Positions 43,473-51,161 of a stretch of 64,000 bases of DNA are shown in pieces. Position 1 is the stretch's first letter; every line of letters starts with the position of its first letter. Both the position numbers and the translations under genes were made by a program. The DNA is taken from positions 1 through 64,000 of the forward strand of contig NZ_JANUGP010000028.1 of NCBI RefSeq assembly GCF_024753135.1, read 5' to 3'. The notes beneath the pieces were generated by a model that was not told the DNA's origin, did not search any database, and saw only the letters and a program-made list of their open reading frames with translations. This stretch comes from Streptomyces pyxinicus. Its GTDB lineage: Bacteria > Actinomycetota > Actinomycetes > Streptomycetales > Streptomycetaceae.

Positions 43473-44728
43473 CCCGGCGCGTGGCGGTCACCGGCATAGG
43501 CATCGTGGCTCCGGGCGGGATCGGCGTGCCGGCGTTCTGGAACCTGCTCGCCGACGGCCGTACCGCGACGCGGGGCATCACGTTCTTCGACCCGTCCGGG
43601 CTGCGCTCCCGGATCGCCGCCGAGTGCGACTTCGATCCCACCGCGCACGGCCTTGACGCCGAGCAGGTCGAACGGGCCGACCGGTACATACAGTTCGCCC
43701 TGGTCGCCGGCGCGGAGGCGGTCCGGGACTCGGGCCTCGACCTGGGCCGGGAGGACCCCTGGCGGGTCGGCGTCTCCCTGGGCACCGCGGTCGGCGGCAC
43801 CACCCGGCTGGAGCACGACTACGTGCTGGTCAGCCATGGCGGCGAGCGCTGGGACGTCGACCACGCCGAGGCCGAGCCCCAGCTGCACCGGGCGTTCACG
43901 CCGGCCACCGTGGCCTCCGCGGTGGCGGAACGCTTCGGCGCCCAGGGCCCGGTGCAGACCGTCTCCACCGGCTGCACCTCCGGCCTCGACGCGGTCGGCT
44001 ACGCCTTCCACGCCGTCCAGGAGGGCCGCGCGGACATCTGCATCGCGGGCGCCTCGGACTCCCCGATCTCCCCGATCACCATGGCCTGCTTCGACGCGAT
44101 CAAGGCCACCTCCCCGAACAACGACGACCCCGCGCACGCCTCCCGGCCCTTCGACAACAACCGTGACGGCTTCGTCATGGGCGAGGGCGGCGCGGTGCTC
44201 GTCCTGGAGGAGCTGGAGCACGCCCGGGCCCGCGGTGCCCACGTCTACTGCGAGTTCGGCGGCTACGCCACCTTCGGCAACGCCTACCACATGACCGGCC
44301 TGACCAAGGAGGGCCTGGAGATGGCGCGGGCCATATCCACCGCCCTCGACCAGGCGCGGCTGGACCCGACGGCGATCGACTACGTCAACGCGCACGGCTC
44401 CGGCACCCGGCAGAACGACCGCCACGAGACGGCGGCCGTGAAGCGGGCGCTCGGCCGGCACGCCTACGACACCCCGATGAGCTCCATCAAGTCCATGGTG
44501 GGGCACTCCCTGGGGGCCATCGGCGCCATCGAACTGGTCGCCTGCGTGCTGGCCCTCGCCAAGCAGGCCGTCCCGCCGACCGCCAACTACGAGACCCCCG
44601 ACCCCGAGTGCGATCTGGACTACGTCCCGCGCGTGGCCCGCGAACGCAAGCTGTCCAGCGTGCTGTCCGTCGGCAGCGGGTTCGGCGGCTTCCAGTCCGC
44701 GGTGATCCTGACCCGGCCGAGGGAGTGA
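43469..44728 (+). CDS. Ketosynthase alpha of the type II polyketide synthase (WhiE ORFIII type)
   Basis: This 419-residue subunit elongates the poly-beta-ketone chain with malonyl units carried on the ACP. The catalytic residues are all present: Cys169 in VSTGCTSGLDA, His309 in VNAHGSGTRQND, Lys341 and His346 in SIKSMVGHSLGA. The ATG overlaps the cupin stop (ATGA), and KS-beta follows after ten bases, giving the expected alpha-beta stoichiometry. Assignment to the spore-pigment clade rests on gene order (SchA/CurD-like and cupin genes in front), which antibiotic clusters lack. Confidence 0.96.
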   Translation: MTRRVAVTGIGIVAPGGIGVPAFWNLLADGRTATRGITFFDPSGLRSRIAAECDFDPTAHGLDAEQVERADRYIQFALVAGAEAVRDSGLDLGREDPWRVGVSLGTAVGGTTRLEHDYVLVSHGGERWDVDHAEAEPQLHRAFTPATVASAVAERFGAQGPVQTVSTGCTSGLDAVGYAFHAVQEGRADICIAGASDSPISPITMACFDAIKATSPNNDDPAHASRPFDNNRDGFVMGEGGAVLVLEELEHARARGAHVYCEFGGYATFGNAYHMTGLTKEGLEMARAISTALDQARLDPTAIDYVNAHGSGTRQNDRHETAAVKRALGRHAYDTPMSSIKSMVGHSLGAIGAIELVACVLALAKQAVPPTANYETPDPECDLDYVPRVARERKLSSVLSVGSGFGGFQSAVILTRPRE

Positions 44729-44738
44729 GGACAGACAG

Positions 44739-45983
44739 ATGAGCGAACCACAGGACCGGCCCGCGGCCATCACCGGCATCGGTGTGGTCGCGCCCAACGG
44801 CACCAGCACCGACACCTTCTGGAAGGCCACCCAGGAGGGCGTCAGCGTCCTCGACCGGGTCACCCGCGAGGGCTGCGAGAACCTTCCGCTCAAGGTGGCC
44901 GGCGAGGTCCGCGCCTTCGACCCGGCGGACACGATCGAGGAACGCTTCCTCGTCCAGACCGACCGGTTCACGCACTACGCCATGGCCGCGGCCGACTTCG
45001 CGCTGGCGGACGCCCGGCTCGGCCAGGCCGACACCTCCGCGTCGCCGTACTCCATCGGCGTGGTCACCGCGGCCGGCTCGGGCGGCGGCGAGTTCGGCCA
45101 GCGCGAGCTCCAGCGACTGTGGGGCAAGGGCAGCCGGTTCGTGGGCCCCTACCAGTCCATCGCCTGGTTCTACGCCGCCAGCACCGGCCAGGTCTCCATC
45201 CGCCGCGGCTTCAAGGGCCCCTGCTCGGTCGTCGCCTCCGACGAGGCCGGCGGCCTGGACGCCCTCGCGCACGCGGCACGGGCGGTGCGCCGGGGCACCG
45301 ACGCGATCGTGGCCGGCTCCACCGAGGCCCCGCTCGCGCCGTACTCGATGGTCTGCCAGCTCGGCTACGACGAACTGAGCCGGGAGACCGACCCCACCCG
45401 GGCCTACCGTCCCTTCACCGACGCGGCCTGCGGGTTCGTGCCGGCCGAGGGCGGCGCCATGCTCGTGGTGGAGTCCGCGGCCGCCGCCCGGGAGCGCGGG
45501 GTGGAGGTCCGGGCCGTCATCGCCGGGCACGGGGCCACCTTCACCGGCGCCTCCCGCTGGGACCGGTCCCGCGAGGGCCTCGCCGAGGCCATCCGCAAGG
45601 CGCTCGCGGACGCCGACTGCGCCCCGGAGGAGGTCGACGTGGTCTTCGCCGACGCCCTCGGCGTGCCGGCCGCCGACCGGGCCGAGGCGCTGGCCCTGGC
45701 CGACGCCCTCGGCGCGCACGCCGCCCGGGTGCCGGTGACGGCACCGAAGACCGGGATCGGCCGCGGCTACTGCGCGGCGCCCGTGCTGGACACCGCCGCC
45801 GCGGTGCTCGCGATGGAGCACGGCCTGATCCCCCCGACGCCGAACGTCTTCGACGTCTGCCACGACCTCGACCTCGTGACCGGCCGGGCCCGGCCCGCCG
45901 AAGCGCGGACCGCGCTGGTGCTCAGCCGGGGCCTCATGGGGTCGAACTCGGCGCTGCTGCTCCGGCACGGCGCCGGCAAGTGA
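44739..45983 (+). CDS. Ketosynthase beta / chain-length factor (WhiE ORFIV type)
   Basis: This 414-residue partner of KS-alpha sets chain length and forms the heterodimer. It is homologous to the ketosynthase but lacks the active Cys: the site reads VVASDEAGGLDAL, with Glu169 at the Cys position. Chain-length factors of antibiotic synthases usually have Gln there. The His and Lys sites of KS-alpha are also not conserved (FADALGVPAADRAEA, TAPKTGIGRGYCAA). A GAGG ribosome site stands before the ATG. The ACP gene follows after 20 bases. Confidence 0.95.
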   Translation: MSEPQDRPAAITGIGVVAPNGTSTDTFWKATQEGVSVLDRVTREGCENLPLKVAGEVRAFDPADTIEERFLVQTDRFTHYAMAAADFALADARLGQADTSASPYSIGVVTAAGSGGGEFGQRELQRLWGKGSRFVGPYQSIAWFYAASTGQVSIRRGFKGPCSVVASDEAGGLDALAHAARAVRRGTDAIVAGSTEAPLAPYSMVCQLGYDELSRETDPTRAYRPFTDAACGFVPAEGGAMLVVESAAAARERGVEVRAVIAGHGATFTGASRWDRSREGLAEAIRKALADADCAPEEVDVVFADALGVPAADRAEALALADALGAHAARVPVTAPKTGIGRGYCAAPVLDTAAAVLAMEHGLIPPTPNVFDVCHDLDLVTGRARPAEARTALVLSRGLMGSNSALLLRHGAGK

Positions 45984-46003
45984 GACAGCAAAGGAGGAGA
46001 GCA

Positions 46004-46258
46004 ATGCCCCAGATCACCGTCGAGGAACTCGCCACGCTGATGAAGAAGGCCGCCGGGGTCACCGTCAGCCCCCAGCAGCTCCAGGAGAGGCCGGACACCG
46101 GCTTCGAGACGCTGGGCGTCGACTCGCTCGGCCTGCTCGGCATCGTCGGCGAGCTGGAGAACGCGCACGGCACCCCGATGCCGGTGGACGCCGAGCGCTG
46201 CAAGACCCCCCAGCAGTTCCTCAACCTCGTCAACACCACCCTGATGGCAGGAGCCTGA
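46004..46258 (+). CDS. Acyl carrier protein (WhiE ORFV type)
   Basis: This 84-residue carrier holds the growing polyketide on phosphopantetheine attached to Ser41 in TLGVDSLGLLGIV. Size and motif are standard for type II synthases. AAGGAGG seven bases upstream gives strong translation, as needed for a protein used in excess. The aromatase gene starts one base after its stop codon. Confidence 0.96.
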   Translation: MPQITVEELATLMKKAAGVTVSPQQLQERPDTGFETLGVDSLGLLGIVGELENAHGTPMPVDAERCKTPQQFLNLVNTTLMAGA

Positions 46259-46259
46259 G

Positions 46260-46739
46260 ATGGCAGGACACACCCAGAACGAGATCACCATCGCCGCGCC
46301 CCTCGACCTGGTCTGGGACATGACCAACGACCTGGAGCGCTGGCCGCAGCTCTTCAGCGAGTACGCGTCCGTCGAGGTCCTCAAGAAGGAGGGCGAGAAG
46401 ACGACGTTCCGGCTCACCATGCACCCGGACGACAACGGCACCGTGTGGAGCTGGGTCTCCGAGCGCGAGCCGGACCGCGACTCCCGCACCGTCGTCGCGC
46501 GCCGCGTGGAGACCGGGCCGTTCGCCCACATGGACATCCACTGGAGCTACGAGGAGGTCCCGGCCGGCACCCGCATGGTGTGGACCCAGGACTTCGCGAT
46601 GAAGCCGGACGCGCCGGTCGACGACGACTGGATGACCGACAACATCAACCGGAACTCGAAGGTCCAGCTGGCCCTCATCCGGGACAAGATCGAGAAGGCG
46701 GCCGCCGGTCACCGGCCCGCCCCGGCCCTGGCCGACTGA
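46260..46739 (+). CDS. Polyketide aromatase/cyclase (WhiE ORFVI type)
   Basis: This is a 159-residue START/SRPBCC-fold protein that directs the first ring closure and aromatisation of the nascent chain. Typical features are the N-terminal NEITIAAPLDLVWDMTNDLE and the hydrophobic pocket strands (FAHMDIHWSYEEVPAGTRMV, WTQDFAMKP). It is the single-domain form, as in WhiE and TcmN-type first-ring cyclases. GGCAGGAG inside the end of the ACP gene serves as ribosome site. Confidence 0.94.
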   Translation: MAGHTQNEITIAAPLDLVWDMTNDLERWPQLFSEYASVEVLKKEGEKTTFRLTMHPDDNGTVWSWVSEREPDRDSRTVVARRVETGPFAHMDIHWSYEEVPAGTRMVWTQDFAMKPDAPVDDDWMTDNINRNSKVQLALIRDKIEKAAAGHRPAPALAD

Positions 46740-46762
46740 GCCGGACGACAGGAGACACGACC

Positions 46763-47098
46763 GTGCACCAGGCCCTGATCGTCGCCCGCATGGCCCCGGG
46801 TTCCGCCCCCGACATCGCGAAGGTGTTCGCGGAGTCCGACCGCGGAGAGCTGCCGCACCTCGTCGGGGTCACCCGGCGCAGCCTCTTCCAGTTCGGCGAC
46901 GTGTACATGCACCTGATCGAGTCGGAGCGTGAGCCGGGACCGGCCATCGCCAAGGTCACCTCGCACCCGGAGTTCCGGGACGTCAGCGAGCGCCTCACGG
47001 CGTACGTCAGCGCGTACGACCCGGAGACCTGGCGGTCCCCGAAGGACGCGATGGCGCAGCGCTTCTACCTCTGGGAGCGCGACGCCGCCCGCGCCTGA
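46763..47098 (+). CDS. TcmI-family polyketide cyclase (WhiE ORFVII type)
   Basis: This 111-residue ferredoxin-like protein of the TcmI family closes a later ring. It begins HQALIVARMAPGSAPDIAKV and contains RSLFQFGDVYMHLIES and HPEFRDVSERL, all typical of the family. AGGAG eight bases before the GTG supports the start. It is the last gene of the rightward operon and faces the O-methyltransferase gene, 76 bases away. Confidence 0.94.
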   Translation: MHQALIVARMAPGSAPDIAKVFAESDRGELPHLVGVTRRSLFQFGDVYMHLIESEREPGPAIAKVTSHPEFRDVSERLTAYVSAYDPETWRSPKDAMAQRFYLWERDAARA

Positions 47099-47174
47099 GT
47101 CCCTCTTCCGGCCACCGGTGCCGGGCCCGCGTCCGACGCGGGCCCGGCACCGGTGTGCCGCGGGGACGGTCAGC

Positions 47175-48239
47175 TCATCCGCGGACCGTGCACTCGAACG
47201 CGTGCAGGTACGGGTTGACCGGCCGGACCTCGCCGACGGCCAGACCGGCCGCCTCCAGCCGCTCCACCATGCTCTTCCTGGTGTGCTTGGCGCCGCCCAC
47301 GTTCAGCAGGAGCAGCAGGTCCATCGCGGTGCTGAAGCGCATCGACGGGGTGTCGTCCACCAGGTTCTCGATGACGACGACCCGGGTGCCGGGACCGCCC
47401 GCCTCGATCACGTTGGCCAGCAGCCGGGCGGTGGACTCGTCGTCCCACTCCAGGATGTTCTTGATGACGTAGACGTCCGCCTTCACCGGCACGGACACCC
47501 GCACGTCACCGGGCACGATGTGCGCGCGCTCGGCGAGGTCGCCGCCCGGCCGCAGCCGCGGTACGGCGTTCTCCACGACCCGGGGCAGGTCCAGCAGGTG
47601 GCCCTCCATCGCCGGGTACTTGTCCAGCAGGCTCGCCACCACGTGGCCCTGGCCGCCGCCGAGGTCCGCGACGGAGGAGGCGCCGGACAGGTCGAGCAGC
47701 GCGGCCACGTCCCGCGCCGACTGCTCGCTGGACGTGGTCATCGCGCGGTTGAAGACGTCGGCCGACTCGGGGGCTTCCTCGTTCAGGTAGACGAAGAACT
47801 CCTTGCCGTACAGGTCCTCGACGACGTTCCGGCCGGAGCGGACCGCCTCGTCGAGCCGGGGCCAGGCGTCCCAGGTCCACGGCTCGGTGCACCACAGCGA
47901 GATGTAGCGCAGGCTGTTCGGGTCGTCCTCGCGCAGCAGCCGGGACATCTCGGTGTGCGCGAACGTCCCGTCGGGGCGCTCGGCGAAGACGCCGTAGCAG
48001 GACAGGGCGCGCAGCAGCCGGCGCAGCGGCTTCGGCTCGGTGCGCACCGCGGCCGCGAGGTGCTCCACGGTCATCGGGGCGTCCCCGAGGGCGTCGGCGA
48101 CGCCCAGCCGGGCGGCGGCGCGGACGGCGGCGGCACAGGCCGCCCCGAACACCAGCTCCCGCAGCCGCATCGACGGCGGGGGCGAGGGGGGCGCGGGCTG
48201 CCCGTGCGGAGCGGACAGTTCGGCGGATGGTGCGGTCAT
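47175..48239 (-). CDS. SAM-dependent O-methyltransferase
   Basis: This 354-residue methyltransferase has an N-terminal dimerisation/winged-helix domain (LRELVFGAACAAAVRAAARL) and a C-terminal Rossmann domain with the SAM motif VADLGGGQGHVVASLL. It is related to TcmN, DnrK and acetylserotonin-type O-methyltransferases. The segment that often reads HxWxDE is KNILEWDDE here, so the usual catalytic His is missing, as in some aromatic polyketide methyltransferases. GGAAGGAAGG precedes the ATG. It is not part of the classical S. coelicolor whiE set and suggests a methylated pigment. It converges on the cyclase gene. Confidence 0.9.
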   Translation of the reverse strand: MTAPSAELSAPHGQPAPPSPPPSMRLRELVFGAACAAAVRAAARLGVADALGDAPMTVEHLAAAVRTEPKPLRRLLRALSCYGVFAERPDGTFAHTEMSRLLREDDPNSLRYISLWCTEPWTWDAWPRLDEAVRSGRNVVEDLYGKEFFVYLNEEAPESADVFNRAMTTSSEQSARDVAALLDLSGASSVADLGGGQGHVVASLLDKYPAMEGHLLDLPRVVENAVPRLRPGGDLAERAHIVPGDVRVSVPVKADVYVIKNILEWDDESTARLLANVIEAGGPGTRVVVIENLVDDTPSMRFSTAMDLLLLLNVGGAKHTRKSMVERLEAAGLAVGEVRPVNPYLHAFECTVRG

Positions 48240-48303
48240 GTGCCGCCTTCCTTCCTGGCATGGGCCCTGGGCGGGCCCGGGGTGGGGGAGTCCGGCCGTC
48301 CGG

Positions 48304-49395
48304 TCAGCACAGACCCGCGGGCCTGGAGGCCCGGCAGGTGTTGCCTTCGAAGACGTTGCGGCTCTTGGCGGTCTCCTGGTTCACCAGGTCGGCCGGGGTG
48401 TTGTGCTCCAGGCGGTTGCCGGTGACCCGGTTCTTCTCGCTGGTGACGCCCACGAAGCTCTTGAACAGGACGATGCCGCCGGACAGCGGCGACTTGCCCG
48501 AGTGCCCGGTGACGACGTTCCGGGTGACCGTGACCTTCTCGGCGCCGGTCAGCACGATCCCGGAGCCCTGGAGGAAGGGCAGCCGGGCGGTCTTCGGGCA
48601 GTACTTGTTGTTGTTCTCGACCCGGTTGTCGCTGACGGTCAGCGCGCCCGCCTTGGGCTTGTTCTCGTCGCCGACGACGAAGACACCCGCGCAGTTGCCG
48701 GTGAGGTAGTTGCCCTCGACAGCGAGGTCGCGCAGCCGGCGGACGGTCAGCCCGATCCGGTTGCCCTCCAGGTGGTTGCCCGTGACCCGGGTGCCCTTGG
48801 TGTCGCGGGCGCCCTCCTCGGCCTTGACGTTGTTCGCGAGGAACAGGCCGGCGTCGCCGTTGCCCCGGGCGGTGTTGTCCTGGAAGTCGCCCCGGGTGGA
48901 GTGCTCTTGGGCGATGCCCCACTGCCCGTTGTCGTCGGCGGTGACCCGGCGCACGGTGAGCCGGTCGGTCCCCATGGACCACACCCCGGTCCGCGAGAAC
49001 CCGGCGACCTTGAGGTTCGCGACGGTGACGTCCTTGAGGGCCTTGTTCTTCCCCCCGACGACACAGATCCCGTTGCCGCCTTCGAGACAGCTCACGGAGG
49101 CCTTGGCGGCGGACTTCCTCTTGGCGGCCGCCTTCTTGGCCGGAGGCCGGATGACCGTGCGCTCACCCATGCCGCGAAGGGTCAGCCCCGCCGTCCTCAC
49201 GGTGACGCTCTCGCGGTAGGTGCCGGCCGTCACGAACACGGTGTCACCGGACTTCGCGGCGTTCACCGCCTTCTGGATCGACTCACCGGGATGCACCACG
49301 AGAACCTGATGGGCGGCGGACGCCGGAGTGGTGCCGACGAGCCCGCCGAGGAGCGCCGTCGTGCATGCGATGTACGTGATATGGCGTTTTGTCAC
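48304..49395 (-). CDS. Secreted right-handed beta-helix protein
   Basis: This is a 363-residue exported protein: a Sec signal (MTKRHITYIACTTALLGGLV, cleaved near ASAAH), then QVLVVHPGESIQKAVNAAKS typical of pectate-lyase-like beta-helix proteins. Repeated rungs follow, such as VTGNHLEGNRIGLTV, VEGNYLTGNCAGVFVVG and VTRNVVTGHSGKS. No catalytic triad of a known polysaccharide lyase is obvious. The start is a GTG. It sits 64 bases upstream of the methyltransferase gene on the same strand and may be cotranscribed with it, although a link to pigment formation is only a guess. Confidence 0.87.
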   Translation of the reverse strand: MTKRHITYIACTTALLGGLVGTTPASAAHQVLVVHPGESIQKAVNAAKSGDTVFVTAGTYRESVTVRTAGLTLRGMGERTVIRPPAKKAAAKRKSAAKASVSCLEGGNGICVVGGKNKALKDVTVANLKVAGFSRTGVWSMGTDRLTVRRVTADDNGQWGIAQEHSTRGDFQDNTARGNGDAGLFLANNVKAEEGARDTKGTRVTGNHLEGNRIGLTVRRLRDLAVEGNYLTGNCAGVFVVGDENKPKAGALTVSDNRVENNNKYCPKTARLPFLQGSGIVLTGAEKVTVTRNVVTGHSGKSPLSGGIVLFKSFVGVTSEKNRVTGNRLEHNTPADLVNQETAKSRNVFEGNTCRASRPAGLC

Positions 49396-49508
49396 ATTGC
49401 GAAGGCTAGAAGCGCATGACCCGACAACCCGCCGGATACTCCGTTCGGCGGCGTGTCACCGGGCCCTGGCGGTTCGGGCAGAGTAGGGCCACGCCGACGA
49501 CTCGTACC

Positions 49509-49784
49509 GCCTTCGAAGAGCTGCCCGCAGACGTGCTTGCCGCCGTCGAAGGGCACATGGGCCGGAACCACCGGGCCGAGGCCGTGTCCGGCGGCCTGAA
49601 CAGCGAGATCGCGGCCCGCCTGCATACCGATGCCGGCGCTTGCCACGTCACGGGTTTGCGCTCGGATCACCCTCGGGCGTGGACTCAGCGCCGGGAAGCG
49701 GAGGTGAATTCCTACCTCGCGGGCATCTCCCCTGAATTGCTGTGGAGGATCGAGGAGAGCGGCTGGGATCTGCTCGGCTTCGAG
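49509..49784 (+). pseudogene. Remnant of an aminoglycoside phosphotransferase-like gene
   Basis: The stretch encodes a protein fragment (from FEELPADVLAAVEGHMGRNH through HTDAGACHVTGLRSDHPRAW to LLWRIEESGWDLLGFE) that matches my memory of the N-terminal third of streptomycete phosphotransferases often paired with helix-turn-helix regulators. After GFE the reading continues in unrelated low-quality sequence (PGTDPGTEP), and the catalytic HxD region is absent. There is no start codon near the expected N-terminus. Codon use is less GC-rich than in the flanks. It is a truncated relic, not a working gene. Confidence 0.75.
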
Positions 49785-49907
49785 CCGGGGACTGATCCCG
49801 GTACGGAGCCGGTTGCGGAGTTCGCTGCCGAGGAGCCTCCAGGGCATGCGACGGCGCCCCCGTGTCGTCGTCACACGAGGGCGTCGCCAAGGAGTGCGGG
49901 CGGCGGT

Positions 49908-49970
49908 ATGCACATGCCCTCGGGCACCGGGCCCAAGGGCACGGGCATGTTGTCCATCAGGTCGCCCAGG
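49908..49970 (-). pseudogene. Diverged second copy of the DUF4191 gene 3' end
   Basis: These 63 bases align without gaps to 50000-50062 at 52 identical positions (83%). In the same frame as the intact gene they encode LGDLMDNMPVPLGPVPEGMC against LGDLMSNMPVPKGPMPKGMR. Several differences are at third codon positions, as expected for a homologous coding sequence from another strain or an old duplicate. It lies directly beyond the intact gene's stop codon, at the right border of the pigment cluster. Confidence 0.8.
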
Positions 49971-49983
49971 ATACGGACCGTGC

Positions 49984-50673
49984 TCAGCGGCCCTTCGGCA
50001 TGCGCATGCCCTTGGGCATCGGGCCCTTCGGGACCGGCATGTTGCTCATCAGGTCGCCGAGGGCGCGCAGGCGGTCGTTGGTGGCCGTGACCTGGGGGCC
50101 GGTGAGGACGCGGGGGAACTTCAGGAGGGTGGTGCGGAGCTTCTTCAGCTCGACCTGGCCCTCGCCGGTGCCCACGATGACGTCGTGCACGGGGACGTCC
50201 GCGACGATGCGGTTCATCTTCTTCTTCTCGGCGGCCAGCAGGGACTTCACCCGGTTCGGGTTGCCCTCGGCCACCAGCACGATGCCGGCCTTGCCGACCG
50301 CGCGGTGCACCACGTCCTGGCTGCGGTTCATCGCCACCGCCGGAGTGGTCGTCCAGCCCCGGCCGATGTTGTCCAGGACCGCGGCGGCGGCGCCCGGCTG
50401 GCCCTCCATCTGGCCGAAGGCGGCCCGCTCGGCCCGGCGGCCGAACACGACCGCGGTGCCCAGCACGGCGACCAGCAGACCGAAGATCCCCAGGTAGACC
50501 GGGTGACCGATCAGGAAGCCGATCGCGACGAAGACGGCGAGGATCCCGATGCCGACGGCCGCGAGTACAAGACCGATCTTCTTGTCGGCCTTGCGGGTCA
50601 TCTTGTACGTGAGGGCGATCTGCTTCAGTCGCCCTGCGTTCGCGGCGTCCGCCGCGGTGTCCTTCCTCGCCAT
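49984..50673 (-). CDS. DUF4191 membrane protein
   Basis: This is a 229-residue membrane protein conserved in actinobacteria (DUF4191). A basic N-terminus (RLKQIALTYKMTRKADKKIG) is followed by two membrane helices (LVLAAVGIGILAVFVAIGFL and LGIFGLLVAVLGTAVVF). A soluble domain comes next (GRGWTTTPAVAMNRSQDVVH, VGKAGIVLVAEGNPNRVKSL), then a Pro/Gly/Lys/Met tail. Function unknown. A partial, diverged copy of its 3' end lies just downstream. In the core order I recall it neighbours the RDD gene on one side and the lip genes on the other. Confidence 0.9.
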   Translation of the reverse strand: MARKDTAADAANAGRLKQIALTYKMTRKADKKIGLVLAAVGIGILAVFVAIGFLIGHPVYLGIFGLLVAVLGTAVVFGRRAERAAFGQMEGQPGAAAAVLDNIGRGWTTTPAVAMNRSQDVVHRAVGKAGIVLVAEGNPNRVKSLLAAEKKKMNRIVADVPVHDVIVGTGEGQVELKKLRTTLLKFPRVLTGPQVTATNDRLRALGDLMSNMPVPKGPMPKGMRMPKGR

Positions 50674-50733
50674 GCCACGAAGTCTACGTGGCCCACGGAG
50701 CGCCGACGACGGCAGTGCCCCGTGATCCCGGCG

Positions 50734-50931
50734 TCAGGGACGGGTGGCCGCCTGCTCCAGCACCCGCTCGGCCTCGACCCGGTCCTTCGCCCGGCGGCGG
50801 TCCTCCAGCACGGAGGTCCAGGCGTTGCGCCGGGCGGTGCGCTGGCCGGCGCTCATGAGCAGGGACTCGACGGCCCGCAGGGCGTCGGTGACGGACGGGA
50901 TGGCGGTGGCGCGAACCGGCGCGGCCTGCAT
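50734..50931 (-). CDS. Small conserved protein upstream of DUF4191
   Basis: This is a 65-residue helical protein (QAAPVRATAIPSVTDALRAV, then SAGQRTARRNAWTSVLEDRR) without a signal or membrane segment. The ATG at 50931 has only a loose GGGGG-type ribosome site; a longer version from 50985 is possible but its extra residues look non-coding. It lies 60 bases before the DUF4191 gene on the same strand. I do not recognise a function; the position between lipA and DUF4191 fits a small gene I recall there in Streptomyces. Confidence 0.65.
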   Translation of the reverse strand: MQAAPVRATAIPSVTDALRAVESLLMSAGQRTARRNAWTSVLEDRRRAKDRVEAERVLEQAATRP

Positions 50932-51057
50932 GATCGAGGTCCCCCCTCGGAACGGGTGGTGTACGGGGCGTGATACCAGAGTCACTGAATGGTGTTACCA
51001 GGGCGTGACCGACCGGTCAAACGCACATGAAACCTTGATACGGAACCCGGAAACGCT

Positions 51058-51108
51058 GACGCGGCCCTGACGGTCGCCCTCATCAGCGAGGACGTTCAGG
51101 GCCGCGTC
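51058..51108. terminator. Terminator after lipA
   Basis: GACGCGGCCCTGA (51058-51070) and TCAGGGCCGCGTC (51096-51108) form a perfect 13-bp stem with a 25-base loop, 54 bases beyond the lipA stop on the minus strand. Confidence 0.7.
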
Positions 51109-51161
51109 GTCTCGGCCATTACTGGCCGGTAACTGCTTGTGCGTGATTTCACACGCTGGAC

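Noticed and set aside
40044..48239. Calling the polyketide cluster an antibiotic (tetracenomycin- or actinorhodin-like) cluster
   Set aside because: The SchA/CurD-like and cupin genes in front of KS-alpha and the divergent hydroxylase are the spore-pigment arrangement, and there are no resistance, export or pathway-specific activator genes.
49416..50090. Reading the phosphotransferase relic as an intact 224-residue gene
   Set aside because: Similarity stops after about residue 123, the rest reads antisense through the DUF4191 remnant and gene, and no catalytic region is present.
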